Of a DNA stretch of 13,283 nt, positions 6,194-13,127 are shown piece after piece. The translations under genes and the position numbers were made by a program. The stretch's first letter is position 1; each line of letters begins with the position of its first letter. Source of the stretch: Pseudomonadota bacterium (GTDB taxonomy: Bacteria; Myxococcota; UBA9042; PHBI01). Under the pieces are notes generated by a model. It searched no databases, was not told where the DNA came from, and worked only from the letters and a program-made list of their open reading frames with translations. The stretch is from assembly GCA_005772945.1 (NCBI GenBank), contig SXIE01000328.1, positions 1 through 13,283 on the forward strand, given 5' to 3'.

Positions 6194-6711
6194 TGGCGCC
6201 TCGCGACCAGCTGGGCCGCGGGATCCGCCCTGGTGTGTGGGCCATGTGCGCCGCGTTCGCGCTCGCGGCGGTTGCGTGTCGCGCGACCACCGGCGATGCG
6301 ACTCACCCCGAGGACGACCCGAACGCGGTCGTCAAACCACCCGCGAGCGGCACCCCGAAGCCGCCCGCGCAGCCCAAGCCACCTCCGCCGCCCGCACCGG
6401 TCGCGCGCTGGGGCGAGCTGACGCGCGAGCTCGGCGTCGCGATCCGTAGCGCCGGCGGTGCGTGCCCGCAGGTGGCCAGCGAGGTCAAGGCGTTTGTTGC
6501 ACGTTACCGCAAGGATCTCGCGGCGCTCGAGCGCGCGCGCGAGGCGTGGGAGGAGAGCGCCGTCAAGGCCCACGTCAACGCCTTCTATCGCACCGTCAGG
6601 CGCGATCTCGACACCCGCATCGACGCCGGCATCAAGTGCCAGCCCGACGCCGCCGCGCGCGCCGCGTTCGACGCCTTCTTCGTCGCATCCGGTCTCGACA
6701 CCCGCCGCTGA
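6193..6711 (+). CDS. Proline-rich lipoprotein of unknown function
   Basis: The product is 172 residues. Its ATG (6193-6195) overlaps the TGA of the Mpo1-like gene, so translation is probably coupled. The N-terminus has a short basic region, a hydrophobic core and a lipobox-like AAVAC with Cys29 as the likely lipidated residue, indicating membrane attachment after signal peptidase II cleavage. Residues about 43-70 are a proline-rich linker with PKPP-type repeats. Residues about 72-172 form a small helical domain with two further cysteines (Cys91 and Cys149) that may form a disulfide in the periplasm. I do not recognise the domain. Overlap with the DUF962 gene suggests the two act in the same membrane process, but this is inference. 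Confidence 0.8.
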   Translation: MAPRDQLGRGIRPGVWAMCAAFALAAVACRATTGDATHPEDDPNAVVKPPASGTPKPPAQPKPPPPPAPVARWGELTRELGVAIRSAGGACPQVASEVKAFVARYRKDLAALERAREAWEESAVKAHVNAFYRTVRRDLDTRIDAGIKCQPDAAARAAFDAFFVASGLDTRR

Positions 6712-6739
6712 GCGCGCGCGTGGGACCCCAGGAGCTTCC

Positions 6740-6838
6740 ATGTCCTCGCTGATCGGCGATCACGCGCGCCAGGAGACCCCGCCCGAGCCTGCTGGATTCG
6801 TCAGCGCCCTGGACGCTCTCGTCGCCGTGCGTGCGTAG
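6740..6838 (+). CDS. Possible small ORF, 32 residues
   Basis: ATG 6740 has a good Shine-Dalgarno sequence, AGGAG (6730-6734), five bases upstream, and the frame runs 32 codons to TAG at 6836-6838. The product begins MSSLIGDHARQ and ends ALDALVAVRA, with no recognisable motif and no membrane segment. It fills most of the 136-base gap between the lipoprotein and the TPR protein. It ends nine bases before the next ATG, which has no clear ribosome site of its own, so it could act as a coupling leader. It could also be chance, since high-GC DNA often holds open frames of this size. Confidence 0.35.
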   Translation: MSSLIGDHARQETPPEPAGFVSALDALVAVRA

Positions 6839-6847
6839 TGCTTTCGC

Positions 6848-8245
6848 ATGCGCATCATGTCCCGCCTATCGGTCGCGCTCTTTGCACTCGGGGTCTTCGT
6901 GGCCCCGGGAGGCGCGGCCCGCGCCGGCGGCGAGCGCGATTGGATCCTCTGGAACACGACCGACGGACCCACGATCGGGCGCTGGGAGACGCGCTGGTTC
7001 CACCTCGGCGAGCGCGGTCCGGAGATCCTCGCCAAGCGCGCGGAGCCGATGGCGAGTGACGGCACGCGCGTCTGGTCGCTCGTCATCGAACGCCAAACGG
7101 TGCCGTTGCGAACGTGCGAGTGCGACGCGGGGCCCGAGGCCCCCGGGTGCCGTGAATCAGGCACCAGCACCGCATGGAGCCTGCTCGCGGTCGACCTGTC
7201 CGACGGCAGCGCGATCGTCGTCATCGCGCCCGAACGTGAGTTCATCGGCGCCGATCCCGGCGAGTCGCTCGTCCTGCTCGGGAGCGCCGGCTCGCACGTC
7301 TTCGCCTCGCGCACGCGCGGCGCGACCGGCTGTGGGCCGGACACCAAGCCGCTGCGCGAGTTCACGACCTTCGACCTCGCCCGCCGCGCGCGCGACCGCC
7401 GCTTCGTCGCCGACCGGCTCCCGATCGCGCTCGTCACCGAGGCGGCGACCGCCCTCGCGAACCGCTTCACGGCGTGCGAGACCGGGTTTCAGAAGTCCAC
7501 CGACGAGGTGCGGCGCGACATGGGGCTCGATGGCTGGTCGCTGCGCGTGCAAGCGAAGGCCGCCCAGCGGCCGCCCGAGGGCGCGGGCGACAGCGGGCAC
7601 CTGCGGATTCGATGGACCTTCGCGGCCGAGGCCGAGTACCTCGCCTGCCGCGAGGCGCGCCTCGCCGTCGACCTCGAGAGCGGGACGATGGCCGAGGCCG
7701 GATCGCTCGGGCTGGCGAGCTCGCCGCCCGACGTCATCGACACGGCGCTGGCGACCGGCCAGGACGAAGGAACGATCGTCGGCTTCGCGGCGCTGGGGGC
7801 CTCGGGCGCCGATCGCGACGCGCTGCTCGCGCGCTTCCGCGGCGCACCGAGCCACGCGCCCGTCGCCGCGAGCGATGCGGCCGACAAGCGTATCGCCGCC
7901 GAGCAGCGCGCCGCCCAAGGGCGCGAGCGATCGCGTGCCGGCGACCAGGTGGGTGCCCTCCAGGCGTTTGGCGAAGCGCTCGCGTCCGACCCCGAGCTCG
8001 CCGGCGCCTGGGCCGGTCGGGGGCGCGCCAAGCTGCTCGCAGGCGATCTCGCGGGCGCCAAGGCGGACCTCGAGAAGGCGTTCCTCTTCGTGCGCGACAC
8101 CGACACGCAGGCGGCCGTCTGGTACGATCTCGGGCAGGTGGCCGAGCGCGCCGGCGATCGGAAACAGGCGCGCGAGGCGTACGGCAGCGCCGCAGCCATC
8201 CGCCCGTCGAGCCTCATCGACGACGCGCTCGCCCGCCTCCCGTAG
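6848..8245 (+). CDS. Exported protein with C-terminal TPR repeats, unknown function
   Basis: The product is 465 residues from ATG 6848; ATG 6857 is an equally good start since neither has a strong ribosome site. A signal peptide (MRIMSRLSVALFAL... ending ARA before GGE, about residue 26) sends it to the periplasm or beyond. Residues about 30-320 are a mixed region I cannot assign, with a cysteine cluster TCECDAGPEAPGC that suggests disulfides. Residues about 345-460 are tetratricopeptide-like: AGDQVGALQAFGEALASDP, then AGRGRAKLLAGDLAGAKADL, then WYDLGQVAERAGDRKQAREA. TPR regions bind other proteins. The N-terminal part gives no enzymatic motif. The neighbouring genes do not point to a pathway. 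Confidence 0.85.
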   Translation: MRIMSRLSVALFALGVFVAPGGAARAGGERDWILWNTTDGPTIGRWETRWFHLGERGPEILAKRAEPMASDGTRVWSLVIERQTVPLRTCECDAGPEAPGCRESGTSTAWSLLAVDLSDGSAIVVIAPEREFIGADPGESLVLLGSAGSHVFASRTRGATGCGPDTKPLREFTTFDLARRARDRRFVADRLPIALVTEAATALANRFTACETGFQKSTDEVRRDMGLDGWSLRVQAKAAQRPPEGAGDSGHLRIRWTFAAEAEYLACREARLAVDLESGTMAEAGSLGLASSPPDVIDTALATGQDEGTIVGFAALGASGADRDALLARFRGAPSHAPVAASDAADKRIAAEQRAAQGRERSRAGDQVGALQAFGEALASDPELAGAWAGRGRAKLLAGDLAGAKADLEKAFLFVRDTDTQAAVWYDLGQVAERAGDRKQAREAYGSAAAIRPSSLIDDALARLP

Positions 8246-8246
8246 C

Positions 8247-8277
8247 GCGCCGATCTGCGTCGCGCGCATTGCGGCGC
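8247..8277 (+). other. Hairpin after the TPR gene, possible weak terminator
   Basis: GCGCCG (8247-8252) pairs with CGGCGC (8272-8277), and an inner TGCG (8256-8259) pairs with CGCA (8265-8268) across a 3x3 internal loop. It begins two bases after the TAG stop. No T-tract follows, so it is not a standard intrinsic terminator, though it could slow transcription or protect a 3' end. Confidence 0.35.
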
Positions 8278-8305
8278 GTCGCAACGCCCGGTATGTCGGG
8301 TCTCG

Positions 8306-8713
8306 ATGCCCAAGGACCCCAGAGTCTTCGTCTTCGATCACGTGTCGATCGGCGTCGAGAACCTCGACCGCGCCGCGCAGTTCTATGACGCGTGCCTGGC
8401 GCCCCTCGGCTATGTGAGCCTGTGGCGCAGTGCGCGTGCCGTCGGGTATGGACCTGAAGGGTACCAGGCCGAAGCGCCCTTCGCGCTCGTCGAGAGCGGA
8501 GCCGACGCGCGTCCTCCTGGGAGGGGCGCCCACCTCGCGTTCGTGGCCCCCACCCGTGATGCGGTCGATCGCTTTCATGCGGCCGCCCTGACGAGCGGCG
8601 GCGTCGACGACGGACCGCCCGGGATTCGCGAGAGCTACGATCCTGGCTATTACGCGGCGTTCGTTCGCGATCCCGACGGGCACCGACTGGAAGCCGTGCT
8701 GCACGAGCGCTGA
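8306..8713 (+). CDS. VOC-superfamily protein (glyoxalase/bleomycin resistance/dioxygenase fold)
   Basis: The product is 135 residues, normal for single-domain VOC proteins made of two beta-alpha-beta-beta-beta modules. DHVSIGV (His12), GAHLAFVA (His76) and HRLEAVLHE (Glu129) give the usual metal-binding His, His and Glu positions. RDPDGHRLE is the typical final module signature. The family includes glyoxalase I, dioxygenases and antibiotic-binding proteins. This subgroup, with an FYDACLAPLGY opening and a YYAAFVRDPDG end, is common in bacteria and usually annotated only as VOC or glyoxalase-like; the substrate is unknown. The ATG at 8306 lacks a strong ribosome site, but homology begins within ten residues of it. 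It stands alone between the TPR gene and the zinc-ribbon gene. Confidence 0.92.
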   Translation: MPKDPRVFVFDHVSIGVENLDRAAQFYDACLAPLGYVSLWRSARAVGYGPEGYQAEAPFALVESGADARPPGRGAHLAFVAPTRDAVDRFHAAALTSGGVDDGPPGIRESYDPGYYAAFVRDPDGHRLEAVLHER

Positions 8714-8774
8714 GCGAGGCCCTCCAAACGTTCCGCCTCACGGATCGGAGTTGCAGAGCTGCGGCGCGTGGGTC

Positions 8775-8984
8775 ATGCTCCGGCCCGTGAGCGACAAAGC
8801 ACCGTCCGGCTCCGCCTCTCCCGAGACTTCGCCTACGCTTGCGTGCCCCGTGTGTGGCACGCTGGTGGACCCGCGGACGACGACGCAGGCCGTCACGCGC
8901 CCGACGGCGATCGTGATCTTCTGTTCGCCGGGGTGCCTGCGCCAGTACCTGGCGGAAGAGCGCGAGACCCCCTCCGAGGGCTGA
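8775..8984 (+). CDS. Small four-cysteine zinc-binding protein (TRASH/YHS-like)
   Basis: The product is 69 residues from ATG 8775. A TTG at 8751 and a GTG at 8787 are alternative in-frame starts, and none has a clear ribosome site. Residues 24-27 are CPVC and residues 50-54 are CSPGC, giving C-x2-C-x22-C-x3-C. The FCSPGCLRQYL segment resembles TRASH or YHS metal-binding domains, which are linked in other proteins to metal sensing or heavy-metal handling. The N-terminal 20 residues are Ser/Pro-rich and probably disordered. No partner gene is adjacent. It converges with the saccharopine-dehydrogenase-like gene with a 13-base gap and no visible terminator. Confidence 0.75.
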   Translation: MLRPVSDKAPSGSASPETSPTLACPVCGTLVDPRTTTQAVTRPTAIVIFCSPGCLRQYLAEERETPSEG

Positions 8985-8997
8985 CGCTCCTGGTTCC

Positions 8998-10050
8998 CTA
9001 GAGATCAGTACGCCGCGTCCCCGGCAACGTGAGCACGAAGTCCGGACCAAAGGCCGTGCCTGGCGTCTGGTAGCCGATCGGCGCTTCGCCGCCCGCCATG
9101 CGGCTCGCGAGCACGACGACCGCTTGCGACGTCAGCGTGTAGCCCTCCGGCGTCTCGAGCCGCGAGACCGCGCGCTCGCCCGCGGCGTTCTCGACCTCGG
9201 CCGTGAGGACCGAGAGCCCCGCGGCGCGGGCGGCCGCGTCAGGACCCGCCGGGCGTCGGTCGATGGTGCGCTTGATCATCTTCTGGACGGGCGAATTGCC
9301 GAAGAGCCACGGCATGAGGCCGACGACGCGGGCGCCGACCTGCAGGCCGCGCGTCACGGCGAAGTACACTTCGATGTTCGGGATCCGCGTCGAGTGCCAC
9401 GCCGTCGCGAGGTCTCCCCAGGGGATGATCATCGCGAGCCGGGGGCCACGTCCGAAGTCGATCTGGCGCGTGCGGGTCCCCGCCGGGATCTTGACGAGCT
9501 TGCCGTCTTTCCGGACGGCGCTGCCGCGCGGGAGGTTCTCGGCCATCGTGGTCGCGGTGCCGTGCGAGGTCTGGCCGACGACCAGGATCACGAGGCGCAG
9601 CGACGTGGGATGCGCGATGCGCTTGGCCGCGTGCATCGCCAGGCAGTCGCTCGGGACCACGTCGAAGCCGCCGCCGGGCAGCAGCGTGATACCGGCGGTG
9701 CGGGCCTCTTCGTCGCGGGCGCGGGCGGCCTCGAAGACCTCGACCTCGCCGGTGACGTCGAGGTAGTGGACGCGCGTCCGCATGCAGGCGTCGATCATCG
9801 GGGTCGCGGTGCGGCTAAACGGACCGGCGCAGTGCGCGACGACCGAGATGCCCTCGAGGCAGGCGTCGATGGTCGAGGAAACGTCGAGGCCGAAGACGCG
9901 CGCCTCGAAGCCGAGCTCGTCGGCTAGCGCCTGGACCTCGGGCCCATTTCGGCCGGCGAGGATGACCTCGACGCCGCGCGCGCGGGCCTCGCGTGCGACC
10001 AGTTGTCCGGTGTAGCCGTTCGCGCCGTAGACGAGGATGGAGGCTGCCAT
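8998..10050 (-). CDS. Saccharopine-dehydrogenase-like NAD(P)-binding oxidoreductase
   Basis: The product is 350 residues with ATG at 10048-10050 and an AAGAGG ribosome site at 10056-10061, five bases upstream. ILVYGANGYTGQLV (residues 5-18) is the Rossmann GxxGxTG dinucleotide-binding loop. VAHCAGPFS and the later HYLDVTGE, then LLPGGGFDVVPSDCLA, are signatures of the saccharopine dehydrogenase/SCCPDH group. This group includes mycobacterial trans-acting enoyl reductases and eukaryotic SCCPDH, and only a few members really act on saccharopine. A role in lipid or polyketide reduction is possible, but the substrate cannot be read here. The gene is divergent from the DUF4097 lipoprotein gene, sharing its upstream region. 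Confidence 0.92.
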   Translation of the reverse strand: MAASILVYGANGYTGQLVAREARARGVEVILAGRNGPEVQALADELGFEARVFGLDVSSTIDACLEGISVVAHCAGPFSRTATPMIDACMRTRVHYLDVTGEVEVFEAARARDEEARTAGITLLPGGGFDVVPSDCLAMHAAKRIAHPTSLRLVILVVGQTSHGTATTMAENLPRGSAVRKDGKLVKIPAGTRTRQIDFGRGPRLAMIIPWGDLATAWHSTRIPNIEVYFAVTRGLQVGARVVGLMPWLFGNSPVQKMIKRTIDRRPAGPDAAARAAGLSVLTAEVENAAGERAVSRLETPEGYTLTSQAVVVLASRMAGGEAPIGYQTPGTAFGPDFVLTLPGTRRTDL

Positions 10051-10089
10051 CCGGGCCTCTTAGCACGGCGATTCGGGGTCATACAGACC

Positions 10090-10111
10090 GTTCACAACGT
10101 GCTCACAAACG
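10090..10111. promoter_or_regulatory. Direct repeat in a divergent promoter region
   Basis: GTTCACAACG (10090-10099) and GCTCACAAACG (10101-10111) are near copies 11 bases apart, about one helical turn, suggesting regulator binding on one DNA face. They lie in an AT-richer stretch between the divergent oxidoreductase and DUF4097 genes. A GAATAA at 10127-10132 could be a -10 element but lacks a clear -35. The regulator is unknown. Confidence 0.35.
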
Positions 10112-10135
10112 CTGACGATGGGGTCTGAATAACGC

Positions 10136-10150
10136 ACCGCGTCATGCGGT
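10136..10150. promoter_or_regulatory. Inverted repeat sharing a 10-mer with 5501-5510
   Basis: ACCGC-GTCAT-GCGGT is a perfect inverted repeat with 5-base arms about 40 bases before the DUF4097 start. It contains CCGCGTCATG (10137-10146), also present in the inverted repeat before the Mpo1-like gene. A shared operator is possible but weakly supported. Confidence 0.35.
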
Positions 10151-10188
10151 CCTCCCCGCCAGATACGCCATCCCGAGGAGGTTTCACC

Positions 10189-11064
10189 ATGCTAGCGCGT
10201 CGTTCGATGTGGGTCGTTTTGGGTCTCGGTTCGGTTGCGATGATGGCGTGCGGCGAGTACGCGTCGCGCGACTACACGTTTCAGTCGGTCAACGCGCCGC
10301 TGCGTAGCGTGGTCATCTCCAACTACGAAGGGCGCGTCACGATCCTCCCGGGTCTCCCCGGTGGCCGGGTCGAGGGTCGCATGTCCGTCCTCGCGAGCGG
10401 CTTCGACACCCCGCAGGAGGCCGCGGCGGCGGTCGACGCGGTCGCGCTGGTCGAGACCGGCTCGGCGCTCGACCTGAACCTGGCGGTGTCGGTGCCGCCG
10501 GCGCCCACGTTCGGCGGCTACGAGGTCGGGCTCGAGCTGCGCGTGCCCCCGGACGTGTTCGTGTCGGTGACGACCGAGGACGGCGCGGTCGCGCTCGAGG
10601 ATGTGGTGGTGGCGCGGGTCGCGACGAGCGACGGACGGATCACGCTGCGCCGCACGCTGGGCGACGCGGATCTGCGGACCACCAACGCGTCGATCACGGT
10701 CAACGGCCACGAGGGGAACCTCGACCTCTACACCTACAACGGCAGCCTCGAGCTCCAGAGCGTCTACGGCAACGTGCGCGGCTCGACGACCAACGGCGCG
10801 GTGGTCGCGGAGGTCATGCCGCCCCGCGACGGTGACATCCAGCTCGCGACGACCTACGGCGATGTCGAGCTCCGGATCCCCGACACCTTCGGCGCCGACC
10901 TCAGCGCTTCGACCACCGAGCCCGGCACGGTCATCGTCGAGAACCTCGACTTCTTCCCGCTGGCGAGCCTGCCGGGCGAGGCCAACGGGCAGATCAACTA
11001 CGGCGACGGCGTCATCGATCTCCGCACGACCCAGGGCACTATCCGCGTCATCGGCGCCTACTGA
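10189..11064 (+). CDS. DUF4097-family beta-repeat lipoprotein
   Basis: The product is 291 residues. ATG 10189 is chosen because GAGGAGG lies at 10175-10181, seven bases upstream, and because it gives a lipoprotein signal (MLARRSMWVVLGL, then AMMAC with Cys20 followed by Gly). An ATG at 10144 in the same frame lacks these features. The mature part is built of short beta-repeats such as EDGAVALEDV, SDGRITLRRTLGDADL, NASITVNGHEG, YNGSLELQSVYGNV and TYGDVELRIP. This is the right-handed beta-helix pattern of DUF4097 (putative adhesin) proteins, whose function is unclear. Lipidation would place it on a membrane facing the periplasm or the cell surface. It overlaps the end of the convergent peptidase gene by seven bases. 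Confidence 0.9.
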   Translation: MLARRSMWVVLGLGSVAMMACGEYASRDYTFQSVNAPLRSVVISNYEGRVTILPGLPGGRVEGRMSVLASGFDTPQEAAAAVDAVALVETGSALDLNLAVSVPPAPTFGGYEVGLELRVPPDVFVSVTTEDGAVALEDVVVARVATSDGRITLRRTLGDADLRTTNASITVNGHEGNLDLYTYNGSLELQSVYGNVRGSTTNGAVVAEVMPPRDGDIQLATTYGDVELRIPDTFGADLSASTTEPGTVIVENLDFFPLASLPGEANGQINYGDGVIDLRTTQGTIRVIGAY

Positions 11065-13127
11065 ATCAGAGCTTCTCCGAGGTCCCAGCGGCGCTCGAGG
11101 AAGTCGAGCACCGCGTCGTACCAGGCGCAGACGTTTTGAGGGCGCCCGATCCAGTGGTTCTCGTCCGGAAAGACCGCGAGCTCCGAGGGAACCCCGGCGA
11201 GCTGGAGCGCTTCGAAGAGCGCAAGCGATTCGGTGAGCGGGACGCGGTAGTCCCGCTCGCCGTGCAGGATGAGGACGGGGGTGCGCCAGGCGGCGACGAA
11301 GCGCGACGGCGAGTGACGATCGAAGGCGGGGTCGCTCCAGGGCGTTGCAGCCATCATGAGCCACCACCAGGCCGGCACGTCCGTCGTCAGGCTGAAGGTG
11401 GAGAGCTGGAAGATGCTGGCGTGGGTCACGAGCAGGCGAAAGCGATCGGTGTGGCCGCCGATCCAATTCGTCATGTAGCCGCCAAAGCTCCCGCCCATGA
11501 CCGCCGTGTCGGCGGCGCGCAGCGAGCCCTCGGCCTCGAGCGCGTCGACGAGCCCCATCAGATCGGCGTAGCAACGGTCGCCCCAGGTGTTGCCCCAGAT
11601 CCCGTTGACCCAGTCGGCGCCAAAGCCCGTCGAGCCGGCCGGATTCGGGAGGATGGTGGCGTAGCCGCGGGCGGCCATCAGCAGCGGACTCCAGCGCCAG
11701 TGCCATTGATCGGTCCATGCGTGGACCGGGCCGCCGTGGATCCAGAGGACTGTGCGTGACGGGCGCGTGTCGCGCGTGGCTTCGGGATCGAGCCGTGGCT
11801 GGATGTGCCAGGCTTGGACCGTGCGCCCGGGTTCGACTTCGATCGCGCGCTCGGTGACCGTCGCGAGGTCGCGGGCCAGCGCGGGATCGAAACCGGAGAG
11901 CGTGGCGAGCGGGGTCGGCGCGGCGTCGCTGGCGAGAGGGCAGACGAAGGGCTCGGGGGCCTGGAGGATCGCGCTGCGCACGCCGACGAGCTGCGTGCCG
12001 TGAAGGCGCAGGCCGTCCCAGGAACCGTCGCTCGGGCCGATGGGGCGCGGCTCGCCCGAGGTGGCATCGACGAGGAAGGCGCGATGGCGACCGCGGTCCT
12101 CGACGAGCGTGACGATGGCGCGGCCGTCGGGCGTGAAGTCGATGGGGGTCGGCCAGCGATCCCACTTGGGTGTCAGCTCGCGGACGCTCGGGGCGCCGTC
12201 GTCCGAAAGCGCCGCGAGCCAGAGGGAGCGATGCGCGTAGGCGTCGGCGGTCCGGACGTAGTGCGTGAAGGCCAGAAGGCGCCCGTCGGGCGAGAAGCGC
12301 GGGGCGCCCGCGACGGCGCCCGGGCTCGCGGCGAGGTCGGTGCGGGCACCCGTCGTCGTGTCGATGAGGGTGAGGGCGCGATCGAAAATGCGGTCGCGGG
12401 CATTCATCGTCTGCCAGCCGATCGCGATGCGGAGGCCGTCGGGGGCCAGCTCCCAGGCGGTCTCGCGCAGGGCCTCGCCCGCGTCGGGCGTGAGGTCGCG
12501 GCGCCCGGCGAGCGTGGTGCCGACGAGATCGCAGGCGATGAGGTGCGGGCTGCCGGGGCCGAGCCAGCGGTCCCAGAAGCGCACCGGCAAGCTCGTGTAG
12601 CGCTGGATTGTGGGGCCCTTCTTCTTGCGGTCGGCGCTCCACTGGCGTTGCGCGTCGTGCGGTACCGAGGGGACGACGTCGGTGATGAGCGCGAGCGTGC
12701 CCGCCGCGACGCGGAAGTCGGCGACCCCAAGCGGCTCGTCGCTGACCGGGCGCGGCTCGCCGCCAGTAGCTGGAAGTGCCCAAATTTGAACGAGTTTTTC
12801 GTCGTCGCGCGTCGCTGTGCCGGCGGGGCGCGCGCGGTCCGAGAGGAAGTAGAGGCTGCCGTCGGGGCCGAAGGCCGGCGCCGTGTCGCGCGTGTCGCCG
12901 ACCGTCAGGCGCGTCGCGGCGCTGCCGTCGAGCGGCACGCGCCAGAGGTCGACGACGCCGCGGGCGCCTTCGTGATCGAGGCGCTCGACGGGGGCGACGG
13001 CATAGGGCGCGTCCGGCGCTGGGACGAGGCCGAGCACGCGCCCGAGGCCGACGAAGTCGCTCGCGGAGAACGCGCAGCGCTCTTCGCGAGAGCGCTCGCG
13101 GGCGTCGAAACCCGGCGAGGACGTCAC
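11058..13127 (-). CDS. S9 family (prolyl oligopeptidase-type) serine peptidase
   Basis: The product is 689 residues. The start is GTG at 13125-13127, overlapping the TGA of the upstream gene (GTGA), since sequence before it in this frame does not look coding while the other frame does. Residues about 30-410 carry propeller-like repeats (AFGPDGSLYFLSD, RFSPDGRLLAFT, DFTPDGRAIVTL), the domain that gates S9 peptidases. The C-terminal alpha/beta-hydrolase domain shows LWIHGGP, GGSFGGY with nucleophile Ser547, HGERDYRVP with Asp626, and DENHW with His658. This intact triad and spacing fit acylaminoacyl-peptidase or dipeptidyl-peptidase-like members of S9, which cleave short peptides. No signal peptide is visible, so it is probably cytoplasmic. 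It is translationally coupled to a metal-binding-domain protein. Confidence 0.95.
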   Translation of the reverse strand: MTSSPGFDARERSREERCAFSASDFVGLGRVLGLVPAPDAPYAVAPVERLDHEGARGVVDLWRVPLDGSAATRLTVGDTRDTAPAFGPDGSLYFLSDRARPAGTATRDDEKLVQIWALPATGGEPRPVSDEPLGVADFRVAAGTLALITDVVPSVPHDAQRQWSADRKKKGPTIQRYTSLPVRFWDRWLGPGSPHLIACDLVGTTLAGRRDLTPDAGEALRETAWELAPDGLRIAIGWQTMNARDRIFDRALTLIDTTTGARTDLAASPGAVAGAPRFSPDGRLLAFTHYVRTADAYAHRSLWLAALSDDGAPSVRELTPKWDRWPTPIDFTPDGRAIVTLVEDRGRHRAFLVDATSGEPRPIGPSDGSWDGLRLHGTQLVGVRSAILQAPEPFVCPLASDAAPTPLATLSGFDPALARDLATVTERAIEVEPGRTVQAWHIQPRLDPEATRDTRPSRTVLWIHGGPVHAWTDQWHWRWSPLLMAARGYATILPNPAGSTGFGADWVNGIWGNTWGDRCYADLMGLVDALEAEGSLRAADTAVMGGSFGGYMTNWIGGHTDRFRLLVTHASIFQLSTFSLTTDVPAWWWLMMAATPWSDPAFDRHSPSRFVAAWRTPVLILHGERDYRVPLTESLALFEALQLAGVPSELAVFPDENHWIGRPQNVCAWYDAVLDFLERRWDLGEALIQ

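Noticed and set aside
10192..12783. 863-residue minus-strand open frame opposite the DUF4097 gene and within the peptidase gene
   Set aside because: Its length comes from lack of stops in GC-rich DNA; the real S9 peptidase frame, with its full catalytic triad, occupies the same strand in a different frame.
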